Of a stretch of 16,341 nucleotides of DNA, positions 7,411 to 15,440 are shown one piece after another. The stretch covers positions 5,834-22,174 of the forward strand of contig JALVXE010000222.1 in NCBI GenBank assembly GCA_027038385.1, in the 5' to 3' direction. Made by a program: the position numbers and the translations under genes. This DNA comes from Thermotogaceae bacterium (GTDB lineage Bacteria; Thermotogota; Thermotogae; Thermotogales; Thermotogaceae). Every line of letters begins with the position of its first letter. The first letter of the stretch is position 1. Below the pieces are notes generated by a model. The model made no database searches. It saw only the letters and a program-made list of their open reading frames with translations, and had not been told where the DNA came from.

Positions 7411-8630
7411 TAACGACGGCGCTTGGAATCTACGTTTACATGAACGGATCCGCCGTTATATACGTCTCGGATTCCCCACCCGGGGTGGATGAACTTTCTC
7501 TTATAAGGGAATGGCAATCCCTTCCATCTGTAGATCTGATCTACTCCGGTCCAGAGGACGTTGAGAAAACCGTTCACGTGGCCTTGAAAGAGTGTGGAAT
7601 ACTAACCGGTGGTGGATCCCCTCTGTTCATCAGAGCTGATGAACAGTCAAAAAACGTCGCAATCTGGATTCGATACAAAGATGAGGAATGGGATAACTAC
7701 AATTCACCGTCCGAGATTTCCAGTCTGTCTGAAGATCTCAAGATTGGTTTGAAGAAAACAATTGGATGTTACAAAACACCAGGCAAAGGCTTTTTGATAA
7801 AGTTCTCTCCGGACGGAGTATCGGCGGAGATTTCCAGCATGGACGAACCATCCAGGTACGTATTCTCTTCAAAAAACGTCTACAAAATATACCTTGACGG
7901 CACTGCAACCAATGTTGAAAGAGGTTTCCACGAAATAGATGGGAATCTTTTCTTCGCCGGAAAAGACGGGATGAACGTCGAAACGGCTAGATTCTTCAAA
8001 GATGTTGAGATGATTTTCCAGATAGGAAGAAAAGTTGCGATTTATTCTTCCGGAGTTCTGACTTTTGATGGAAAGACATACAGAGTCGATATGGTTCCAG
8101 TGGGATTTTGGAACGGGGATGTAGTCCTTCCGGATCGCGTGATTGGAAAGGATAAAAGGATGCTCAAATCAACGGCTGTAGACGTCTACAGAGATTTCAT
8201 CCTCGAAGCAGATGGGTACATAGAGGCTGTGGACGGATCCTGGAGAAAGAAGGTGTCGTGTACGCCTCTGGAATGGTACTGGAACGACGAAAAACTACAC
8301 GTTCTCGATGTTTGTGGCTACTACAGAGAAGTCGACCTTCAACGTGAGAACGTAGTTTACTCAAAAAGAGTTCCAGGAAGTTACGGATTCGATTTCCTGA
8401 AGGGCAAGGTGCTTTTTATGAATGGCGAGAATTTCTGTGTTGTGAAAGGTGAGAAGATCTACGGAAAGTGTGCGAGGCTTCACAACGGTTACGCTGTTGT
8501 GGTTGAGAAAAACGGGATATCAGTCCTCGGAAGAAAGCTCTTCCTCAAAGCAAAGAGTTTTAAGTTCGTTAATGGATGCTTGATGGTTATCGGAGATGAC
8601 GGAGTATGGCTCGTGAAGTTCAAAGAATGA
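7407..8630 (+). CDS. Unknown membrane-anchored, beta-rich protein
   Basis: I do not recognise the family. The frame codes for about 407 aa: a hydrophobic N-terminus (ITTALGIYVYM then SAVIYV) followed by a soluble, beta-strand-rich body with many short repeats such as GKDGMNVE, ADGYIEAVDG, GKVLFMNGEN and GDDGVWLV, which look propeller-like. It probably sits outside the membrane. The start is uncertain: TTG 7407 overlaps the truA stop (TTGA) but has no clear ribosome binding site; ATG 7440 would drop half the hydrophobic stretch; TTG 7305 would overlap truA by 106 bases but would give a longer hydrophobic stretch (WFVFVLSSILITTALGIYVY) preceded by Lys. Its stop overlaps tlyA (ATGA). Confidence 0.75.
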   Translation: MITTALGIYVYMNGSAVIYVSDSPPGVDELSLIREWQSLPSVDLIYSGPEDVEKTVHVALKECGILTGGGSPLFIRADEQSKNVAIWIRYKDEEWDNYNSPSEISSLSEDLKIGLKKTIGCYKTPGKGFLIKFSPDGVSAEISSMDEPSRYVFSSKNVYKIYLDGTATNVERGFHEIDGNLFFAGKDGMNVETARFFKDVEMIFQIGRKVAIYSSGVLTFDGKTYRVDMVPVGFWNGDVVLPDRVIGKDKRMLKSTAVDVYRDFILEADGYIEAVDGSWRKKVSCTPLEWYWNDEKLHVLDVCGYYREVDLQRENVVYSKRVPGSYGFDFLKGKVLFMNGENFCVVKGEKIYGKCARLHNGYAVVVEKNGISVLGRKLFLKAKSFKFVNGCLMVIGDDGVWLVKFKE

Positions 8631-9421
8631 GAATAGATCTTCTTCTCGTCAAGCGTGGGCTTGTTGAGACGAGGGAGAAAGCCAAGAGGTTGATAATGGC
8701 TGGAGTGGTGTTCGTGAACGGGGAAAAAGTGGATAAGCCCTCTAGAAGTTTCACCACCGACGCTGCGATATCTGTTAAAACCCCTGAAAAGTACGTGAGC
8801 CGCGGTGGATACAAAATTGAATCCGCTTGGGAGGTATTTAAATTCGAGATTTCTGGAAAGGTAGCCTGCGATGTTGGAGCTTCTACAGGTGGAGTCACAG
8901 ACGTTCGCCTTCAAAACGGCGCAAAAAGAGTGTACGCCGTGGATGTCGGAAGAGGTCAACTTCACTGGAAGCTGAGAAACGATCCAAGAGTAGTGGTTAT
9001 GGAGAAGGTGAATGCGAGGTATCTAGATGAGGACACGTGTGGAGAAAAAGTCGACTTGATAACCTGTGATGTCTCTTTCATCTCTTTGAAGAAGATCATC
9101 CCGGCGTTTACAAGAGTTTTGAAACATGGCGGGGAAGCCGTTCTTCTGATCAAACCACAGTTTGAAGCCAAAAAGAACGAGGTTAAAAAAGGGCTGGCCT
9201 TGAATAAACGTGTGCACATCGATGTAATTGGAGATATAATAAGAAATTTGAGAGAGAGAGGATTCTCACCATGCGGTTTGACCTTTTCTAAGATTCGAGG
9301 AGCGAAGGGAAACATAGAATATTTCGTTCACACAAGGCTTGGAAAATGCCATGATGATCTAGATATCGAAGGTGTTGTGGAAGACGCGTGGAGATATTTC
9401 AACTTGGAGGGGACCGAATGA
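8627..9421 (+). CDS. tlyA: TlyA-type rRNA 2'-O-methyltransferase with S4 domain
   Basis: Members of this family 2'-O-methylate cytidines in 16S and/or 23S rRNA at the subunit interface; older annotations say haemolysin. The 264-aa product has an S4 RNA-binding domain (about 1-60, RIDLLLVKRGLVETREKA) and an FtsJ/RlmE-like Rossmann methyltransferase with SAM motif DVGASTGGVTD (82-92). The K-D-K-E set is visible as K63 (GGYK), D148 (CDVSFIS), K176 (IKPQFE) and E231 (GNIEYF). The ATG at 8627 overlaps the preceding stop (ATGA). An in-frame ATG at 8606 would add the basic MAREVQR and has GGAG motifs nearby; such an N-terminal extension is a trait of TlyA types that also act on 16S rRNA, so the choice matters. 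Confidence 0.92.
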   Translation: MRIDLLLVKRGLVETREKAKRLIMAGVVFVNGEKVDKPSRSFTTDAAISVKTPEKYVSRGGYKIESAWEVFKFEISGKVACDVGASTGGVTDVRLQNGAKRVYAVDVGRGQLHWKLRNDPRVVVMEKVNARYLDEDTCGEKVDLITCDVSFISLKKIIPAFTRVLKHGGEAVLLIKPQFEAKKNEVKKGLALNKRVHIDVIGDIIRNLRERGFSPCGLTFSKIRGAKGNIEYFVHTRLGKCHDDLDIEGVVEDAWRYFNLEGTE

Positions 9422-10827
9422 TGAGAAAAATAGTGATTCTTCTTTTAGTGGCTTCAATGATCGCTTTTGCAGGAAAAATCACCGATTTCGTTCCACCAGA
9501 TTACGATTTCATCATATACGTTGCCAACCCGTCTGAAAACTACCAGAAGCTGAAGGATGTTCCTCTTTTTTCCTTCGCCCTTGGAGAGAAAGGACTTGGG
9601 GTTGAATACATATTCAACTCTATGATGGATGAAGTTGAAAAGAAGAGTGGTGTATCAAAAGACGTCTTCATGAAGGCTATCTCTCACGACTTCATCATAT
9701 CATCCAAGGGTATATCTGTGGACTTGAACTCTCTCACCTCCCTGGATCTGAATTACTACATGGACCTTCTGAAAAACCTTGGATCCAACACGATAATAGC
9801 CCTGAAGTCATCTTCACCAAGCGATTTCATGAAATTCATGTCTACCCTTTTGGATCTGAAACTGAGTGAAGAATCGAGCGGTTTATACACTATGAGAGAC
9901 AGCCATGTGACAATATTCGCTAGATCGATTGACGACTACGTCATCATGAGTGGTAGCAAGGGAAGCCTGAGTTCTGCGCTGGCGAACTATTCAAAGCCCG
10001 CTGGAGGTTTAACTGAAGAAGCCTCGTCCATACTCTCCAAGAAGGGCTTCATAAAGGGTTACTTTCGTGGAAACTCCTTGAAAATAGACATGGGAGTCAA
10101 AGTTAAAGGAGATATCACCACGGATCATTTGGAACTCCTCGTGAAGGTGGAAAACGGAAAATTGGTCCTCAGGGTGGACCAATTCGTTAAAGGAAATCTG
10201 GAGAAGCCAAAAGCCTATCTGGTTGGATCAAGTGATATGGGGGAAATACCGTTCATGGGGAACTACTTCGTTGGCATATCGGCGAAGAGCTCTGCGGAAG
10301 CAGTTGAAAAGGTTACATCGTGGTTCTCTGGAAAAGGTGGAGAGATAAAGAAGGTATCCGACATCGTTTCCAGCGTTGTGAAAGGTGCTCAGGGAAAGAT
10401 CTACATAATAGGTGATATATCTGCAGCATCTAACGTGACCTTTGCGGCAGTGTTCAAAGAATCTAAGGAGAATTTCAAAGATATAGAAAAGACCCTTGAG
10501 AAATACGGTGCCGAGAGCGAGGAGAACGGATGGATACTCGATATAGGTGGAGAGAAGCTGCACTTCTTTACATACGGAGGTCGCTTTGTAGTCTCAAACA
10601 TCAGCAGAGAGAAATACGCAGCCTATTCTAGAAGGAAAAAGCTTCTGGATGATCCAACGTTCAACTATCTTTCCTCTTTCATTCCTTACAAAAGGGATAT
10701 AAGCAGAGCCTACCTGGACCTTGGGAATGTCCTGAAAAATGTGACAGGGCTCGATGTCTCGTCCAAGATGCTGTTTTTCCAGACTTATGAAACCGGAAGG
10801 TTTCTATACATATTGGAGGTGATGTGA
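9418..10827 (+). CDS. Exported protein of unknown function preceding secA
   Basis: A 469-aa product with a clear Sec signal peptide: MMRKIVILLLVASMIAFA followed by GK, cleavage expected after Ala18. There is no lipobox and no second membrane span, so it is probably released to the periplasm/toga space. The mature part alternates strands and helices and resembles the DUF3352-like style of exported proteins (PPDYDFIIYVANP at the start, FLYILEVM at the end); that resemblance is only an impression. The ATG at 9418 overlaps the tlyA stop (ATGA) and has GGAGG 6 bases before it; ATG 9421 is the next codon. The last codons contain the GGAGGTGAT ribosome binding site for secA, and its TGA ends one base before the secA start, so the two are probably coupled. 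Confidence 0.85.
   Translation: MMRKIVILLLVASMIAFAGKITDFVPPDYDFIIYVANPSENYQKLKDVPLFSFALGEKGLGVEYIFNSMMDEVEKKSGVSKDVFMKAISHDFIISSKGISVDLNSLTSLDLNYYMDLLKNLGSNTIIALKSSSPSDFMKFMSTLLDLKLSEESSGLYTMRDSHVTIFARSIDDYVIMSGSKGSLSSALANYSKPAGGLTEEASSILSKKGFIKGYFRGNSLKIDMGVKVKGDITTDHLELLVKVENGKLVLRVDQFVKGNLEKPKAYLVGSSDMGEIPFMGNYFVGISAKSSAEAVEKVTSWFSGKGGEIKKVSDIVSSVVKGAQGKIYIIGDISAASNVTFAAVFKESKENFKDIEKTLEKYGAESEENGWILDIGGEKLHFFTYGGRFVVSNISREKYAAYSRRKKLLDDPTFNYLSSFIPYKRDISRAYLDLGNVLKNVTGLDVSSKMLFFQTYETGRFLYILEVM
10815..10823 (+). promoter_or_regulatory. Perfect ribosome binding site of secA
   Basis: GGAGGTGAT is a 9-base match to the 16S anti-Shine-Dalgarno sequence. The GGAGG core ends 9 bases before the ATA codon at 10829. 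In the secA frame a TGA at 10820-10822 lies inside this site, so translation must begin after it; only TGT, GAG and ATA separate the stop from the conserved coding sequence. Confidence 0.85.
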
Positions 10828-10828
10828 G

Positions 10829-13429
10829 ATACTCAAGTTCTTTGACAAAAACGAAAGATACGTAAAGAAATACAGAAAAGTCGTTCAGAAGATAAACGAA
10901 TTTGGAGAGGAACTAAAGAAGGAGAAATTCAAAGAAATAATCGAGAGAGCGAAATCTTTGAGAAGGGAGATTCAAAACGGTAGAAGTTTGGACGATGCGA
11001 TAGTCGAAGCGTTCGCACTAGCGAGAGAAGCAGCCAAGAGAACTCTTGGGATGCGCCCCTTTGATGTTCAGGTTATAGGCGGACTCGTCCTGCATGACGG
11101 TAAGATAGCTGAGATGAAAACAGGAGAAGGAAAGACTTTGGCCGCGACGATGCCGATCTATTTAAACGCTCTCGCTGGTAAAGGAGTTCACTTGGTGACC
11201 GTGAACGATTACTTGGCGAGAAGAGACGCCATGTGGATGGGACCCGTTTACCTATCTCTTGGACTATCAGTTGGGGTGATAAATCAACTGGGAAAGAGCT
11301 ATGAAGTTGTCTGGAAAGATCCAGAAAAAGCCAAAAGAGCTATAGAAGGGAACGCGTCTGCTTGGCCACTTGATTACGATGGAGAGCTTCTCGATGAATC
11401 CATGATGAACAGAGAAGCTTTAGAAGCTTTTCAAGTGGAGATAAGGGAGATTTCAAGAAGAGAAGCGTACGATAAGGATATAACCTACGGAACCAACAAC
11501 GAGTTTGGTTTCGATTATCTCAGAGACAACCTGGTATACGACGTAGAGGATAAGACCCAAAGAGGACACTTTTACGCCATAGTTGACGAGGTTGACTCAA
11601 TACTCATAGACGAAGCCAGGACGCCCTTGATAATTTCAGGACCTTCCAAAGAGAACCCCTCCGTTTATAAGTTCTTCGCACAGCTGGCCAAGGCGTTTAA
11701 AAGGGATGAGGATTTCGTAATAGACGAGAAAGCCCGCACGGTTATACTTACAGAGAAGGGGATAGAGAAGGCCGAGAGAAGGCTCAACGTGGAAAACCTG
11801 TACGATCCCGCCAACGTGAAGCTTTTGTACCATCTTCTCAACGCACTGAAAGCGCTACACCTGTTTAAAAGGGATGTCGATTACGTCGTGATGAACAATC
11901 AGATAGTGATAGTTGACGAGTTTACAGGAAGACTCCTTCCAGGAAGGAGGTACAGTGGCGGACTTCACCAGGCGATAGAGGCGAAAGAGGGAGTTCCGGT
12001 CAGATCGGAGTCGATAACTTATGCGACGATAACCTTTCAGAATTATTTCAGGATGTATGACAAGCTAGCCGGTATGACTGGAACTGCGAAGACGGAGGAA
12101 GAGGAGTTCATCCAGGTATACGATATGGAAGTCGTGGTCGTTCCAACTCACAAGCCCATGATAAGGGTGGATCACGACGATTTGATATACAGAACGGAGC
12201 AGGAAAAGTTTGAAGCCGTGGTGAAGGAGATAGTAGAGCGCCATGAAAAAGGTCAACCGATATTGGTTGGGACGACTTCCATAGAGAAGAGCGAGAAGCT
12301 CAGCCAGATGCTCAAAAAGAAGGAGATCCCTCACGAGGTTTTGAACGCGAAGCATCACGAAAAAGAAGCTGAGATAATAGCGAACGCCGGTCAGATGGGA
12401 GCTGTGACGATAGCGACGAACATGGCAGGTAGGGGAACGGATATAAAGCTAGGTCCTGGGGTTGCGGAACTCGGCGGGCTCTACGTCATAGGAACGGAGC
12501 ATCATGAAGCCAGGAGAATAGACAACCAGCTACGTGGAAGATCTGGAAGACAGGGAGATCCCGGGGAGTCGAGGTTCTTCGTATCTTTGGAAGACGATCT
12601 CCTGAGGATATTCGGGTCCGAGCAAATAGGGAAAATAATGAACATGCTGAAAATAGAACCCGGAGAACCTATATATCATCCGATGCTTACAAAGCTCATA
12701 GAGAAGATACAGAAGAAAGTCGAAGGGATAAACTTCTCGATAAGAAAGAGCCTTATGGAGATGGACGAGGTTTTGGACAAGCAAAGAGACGCGATTTACT
12801 CCTTCAGGGATTATCTACTCACGGAGGAAAACTACGACGACCAGGTTAGGGAGATATTCGAAGATATAGTCAACAGGAGGATGGGATTCTTCATACAGAA
12901 AACAGATTGGAACCTCAAGGGCTTGGCTGAATCATTCTCGAGCTTTCCAAAAGAAATAGGCTTGGCCGACGTGGCGAAGGAGGAGTTCACGAGGGAAGAT
13001 CAGATAAGAGAGTATCTCATAGAAAAACTTTGGAATGCTTATCAGCAAAAAAAAGAGGAACTTGGTGAGGAATATCCAAGGATAATGAGATTTCTAATGC
13101 TCAGAATAGTGGATGAGAACTGGCGACAATATCTGGAAGAAGTTGAGCACGTGAAGGATGCTGTCAGGCTTAGGGCATACGGTCAGAAGGATCCCATATT
13201 GGAATTCAAGAGGGAGACCTATAGAATGTTTGACGAGATGATGGCAAACGTCTTTGAAACGACCGCAGAATGGATACTGAGAGTGGTAAAGATCAGCGAA
13301 AAGGCGGAAGAGGAGGCGAAGAAGGAAGTCGAGAGCGTCAGAGCCGTGCACGAAGAGTTCAACTTGGTCGGAAGAGAGAAGAAAAAGTCCGAGAGGAAGT
13401 ACAAGAAGAGGTTGAAGGTAAAAAGATGA
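10829..13429 (+). CDS. secA: Preprotein translocase ATPase SecA, apparent ATA start
   Basis: SecA drives export of unfolded preproteins through SecYEG by ATP hydrolysis. From ATA at 10829 the product is 866 aa, close to the 871 I recall for T. maritima. It starts (M)LKFFDKNERYVKKYRKVV and shows Walker A MKTGEGKT (about 96-103), Walker B VDEVDSILIDEARTPLIISG (about 252), the TFQNYFRMYDKLAGMTGTAKTEEEEF region, and NMAGRGTDIKLG with QLRGRSGRQGDPG in NBD2. Compared with mesophilic SecA, about 50 extra residues lie between GVINQ and DITYGTNN in NBD1, as in other thermophile SecAs. The C-terminus (KKRLKVKR) lacks the CxC...CH zinc site. No ATG/GTG/TTG keeps the N-terminus; the first, TTG 10958, would remove 43 residues. 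Confidence 0.95.
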   Translation: MLKFFDKNERYVKKYRKVVQKINEFGEELKKEKFKEIIERAKSLRREIQNGRSLDDAIVEAFALAREAAKRTLGMRPFDVQVIGGLVLHDGKIAEMKTGEGKTLAATMPIYLNALAGKGVHLVTVNDYLARRDAMWMGPVYLSLGLSVGVINQLGKSYEVVWKDPEKAKRAIEGNASAWPLDYDGELLDESMMNREALEAFQVEIREISRREAYDKDITYGTNNEFGFDYLRDNLVYDVEDKTQRGHFYAIVDEVDSILIDEARTPLIISGPSKENPSVYKFFAQLAKAFKRDEDFVIDEKARTVILTEKGIEKAERRLNVENLYDPANVKLLYHLLNALKALHLFKRDVDYVVMNNQIVIVDEFTGRLLPGRRYSGGLHQAIEAKEGVPVRSESITYATITFQNYFRMYDKLAGMTGTAKTEEEEFIQVYDMEVVVVPTHKPMIRVDHDDLIYRTEQEKFEAVVKEIVERHEKGQPILVGTTSIEKSEKLSQMLKKKEIPHEVLNAKHHEKEAEIIANAGQMGAVTIATNMAGRGTDIKLGPGVAELGGLYVIGTEHHEARRIDNQLRGRSGRQGDPGESRFFVSLEDDLLRIFGSEQIGKIMNMLKIEPGEPIYHPMLTKLIEKIQKKVEGINFSIRKSLMEMDEVLDKQRDAIYSFRDYLLTEENYDDQVREIFEDIVNRRMGFFIQKTDWNLKGLAESFSSFPKEIGLADVAKEEFTREDQIREYLIEKLWNAYQQKKEELGEEYPRIMRFLMLRIVDENWRQYLEEVEHVKDAVRLRAYGQKDPILEFKRETYRMFDEMMANVFETTAEWILRVVKISEKAEEEAKKEVESVRAVHEEFNLVGREKKKSERKYKKRLKVKR

Positions 13430-14670
13430 AAAAGGCCCTTTTATCGCTTTCTTCAATGTTATTGGTCTTTCTGATAAGTGGTTGCTTTCTCACGAAGCCC
13501 ATTTCATCCTCCGATAACTACGCCGGAAGGTTTGTAAGGGTGAATCTGAAAAATCCCGGGCACCATGAGATATCTGTGGAACACGACGGAACAGTTATCA
13601 AAAACCTCTCGTTGACCGAAAACCAGGATCATTTTTACTTTTTCGCCAAGGATCCAGGCACTTACGATGTCTTCGTTGACGGTGATAGATTCTCGTTGAA
13701 AGTATTCCCTCCAAAATGGCAAGTTCTGATCTGGATGGCTGCAGACAACAGCTTGAGGGAATACGTTCAGCCAGATCTAGATGAGATATCACTTTACGGT
13801 GCGAGCTCTTCGATCTTGGTGGCACTCGATGGAACGAGTGACGAGATTCTTGCCATGTCCGATGAGGGCCTGAGAGCGTTGAGAAAGACCCAGATAGACA
13901 GCGGAAGTGGAAAAGAGCTCAGGGAGTTTGTTAAAGAGTTTTCGGTAAATCATTCTAAAAAGTTTCTGATAATCTGGGACCACGGCTCTTCCTGGATAGG
14001 GGACTCGAAATACAGAAATGATTTTTCATCAAGGGCAGTTGCACTCGATGAGGAATCTAACGACGCTTTAACGTTACCAGAGCTCTCGATGGCTCTGGAC
14101 GGATTAGGAATAGATCTTCTCGGATTCGATGCGTGCTTTATGGGATCAGTTGAGGTGATCTATCAGCTCAGAAAGGATGCGGGTTACATAATAGCGTCGG
14201 GAGATTATGAACCGGGAGATGGGTGGAGCTATTCCTTCCTGAAGGATCTCAGCGGGTATCCGGAGGATGTAGCCAAGGATGTTGAGAATTCGTACTCTGA
14301 GGAATACTCGGAATCCTATCAAAAGTGGAGCTTGTCCGTATTCGATACCTCAAAGATAGAAAAGTTAGTCTCAAAATTCGAAGATATAATCTCAGGTGTT
14401 CCCACACCTATCACGAAATATATCGCACACGATCTAGAAAACTTCGATTCCTACAAGAGATACATAAAGGACGTAGGAGAAGTTTTAAAGGCCTATGGTG
14501 AAGAGATCCCAGATGGTGTTGTGACCTACAAATGGTCAAGTGGTGGATATGAGATGAACGTGCTCTTTCCTAACCCTGGCGACTTGGAAAAGGTTTATGA
14601 AAGCTATTCTGATTTGGATTTCGCATCCAAAACAGGGTGGCTTGAATACCTCGAGGAGGCGGGACTTTGA
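13426..14670 (+). CDS. Lipoprotein, clostripain-family (C11) cysteine peptidase
   Basis: A 414-aa predicted lipoprotein: signal MKKALLSLSSMLLVFLISGC with lipobox ISGC, Cys20 being the lipidated residue. After a small beta-rich region (about 35-95) comes a peptidase C11 domain: WQVLIWMAADNSLREYV (98-114), the catalytic His in IIWDHGSSW (H186) and the catalytic Cys in LLGFDACFMGSVEVIYQL (C237), followed by ASGDYEPGDGWSY. Clostripain-like enzymes cleave after basic residues; the specificity here is not visible. The active dyad appears intact. The ATG at 13426 overlaps the secA stop (ATGA), so it is coupled to secA; the open frame upstream to 13270 lies inside secA and is ignored. Its own stop overlaps the radical SAM gene. 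Confidence 0.9.
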   Translation: MKKALLSLSSMLLVFLISGCFLTKPISSSDNYAGRFVRVNLKNPGHHEISVEHDGTVIKNLSLTENQDHFYFFAKDPGTYDVFVDGDRFSLKVFPPKWQVLIWMAADNSLREYVQPDLDEISLYGASSSILVALDGTSDEILAMSDEGLRALRKTQIDSGSGKELREFVKEFSVNHSKKFLIIWDHGSSWIGDSKYRNDFSSRAVALDEESNDALTLPELSMALDGLGIDLLGFDACFMGSVEVIYQLRKDAGYIIASGDYEPGDGWSYSFLKDLSGYPEDVAKDVENSYSEEYSESYQKWSLSVFDTSKIEKLVSKFEDIISGVPTPITKYIAHDLENFDSYKRYIKDVGEVLKAYGEEIPDGVVTYKWSSGGYEMNVLFPNPGDLEKVYESYSDLDFASKTGWLEYLEEAGL

Positions 14671-15440
14671 TACTCGTCGATACGAGGTACGTCGTTCCGG
14701 TATCCGTGACGGGACCGAACTGCCCGATGAACTGTAAGCACTGTGGTGGTGTGTATCTAAAACACATGATCCCGATCTGGGATATGGGGAAATTCGTCGA
14801 TGAGGGAAGAAAAATCTTTCTCATAAGTGGCGGGATGGATCTGGATGGTGAGATACCATTTGAGAGATGGGAAAAGCTTCTCTCAGATCTGAAGAAAGAT
14901 AACAACATTCGGTACAATTTTCATGTAGGATTTCCAAGAAGGAGAAATGAAGTTGCAAACAAACTTGCGGATGTGATTTCCATGGATTTCTTTGCTGATC
15001 CAGATGTCATGGAAGAGGTTTACAGGATCCGTAGAGATCCGCTTGAACAGATAGACGTTATGAAGTCCTACGATGTGAGCGTAGTTCCTCATCTCACCAT
15101 AGGAGTGATGTGTGGAGAGATAACACATGAATTCAGGGCAATTGAAATCCTGTCGAGGAGTTTCGAGCGTATAGTACTGAACGTCTTCATACCCACAGCC
15201 GGTACTGCATTCGAAAACTGCCATCCTCCAGATATAAACGATGTTCTGAAGGTTTTCAAGATCGCACGTGATAGATTCAAGGTTGTCTTTCTCGGGTGTA
15301 TGCAACCCAAGGGATCTTACAGGAGCGAACTTCAGAGGAATCTCACGTTCGTTGACGGCATAACGAAACCAGTTGTTGACGGAAAGAGAACTTACAATTG
15401 CTGCGCTTTCGAGATTTTGAAAAAGGGGGAGATGGTTTGA
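14667..15440 (+). CDS. Uncharacterised radical SAM protein
   Basis: A 257-aa cytosolic protein with the radical SAM cluster motif CPMNCKHC (CX3CX2C at 19, 23 and 26), which binds the [4Fe-4S] cluster that cleaves S-adenosylmethionine. A SAM-binding-like ISGGMDLDGEIP follows at about 53-64, and later barrel strands include VVPHLTIGVMCGEITHE and VLNVFIPTAGT. It looks like the biotin-synthase-related class (COG1856-like) but is shorter than true BioB or LipA, and no substrate is evident. Further cysteines, including the pair at 245-246 (YNCCAFEI), could bind a second cluster or metal. The TTG start at 14667 overlaps the preceding stop (TTGA), with GAGGAGG upstream. It overlaps fmt by the same arrangement, which suggests a shared operon but not a shared pathway. 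Confidence 0.88.
   Translation: MILVDTRYVVPVSVTGPNCPMNCKHCGGVYLKHMIPIWDMGKFVDEGRKIFLISGGMDLDGEIPFERWEKLLSDLKKDNNIRYNFHVGFPRRRNEVANKLADVISMDFFADPDVMEEVYRIRRDPLEQIDVMKSYDVSVVPHLTIGVMCGEITHEFRAIEILSRSFERIVLNVFIPTAGTAFENCHPPDINDVLKVFKIARDRFKVVFLGCMQPKGSYRSELQRNLTFVDGITKPVVDGKRTYNCCAFEILKKGEMV

Noticed and set aside
10958..10960. TTG at 10958 as the secA start
   Set aside because: It has no suitable ribosome binding site and deletes 43 residues that match the N-terminus of Thermotoga SecA.
13270..13425. Upstream extension of the C11 lipoprotein frame inside secA
   Set aside because: It is low-complexity Arg/Glu/Gly sequence from the frame-shifted end of secA; the signal peptide with lipobox starts at 13426.
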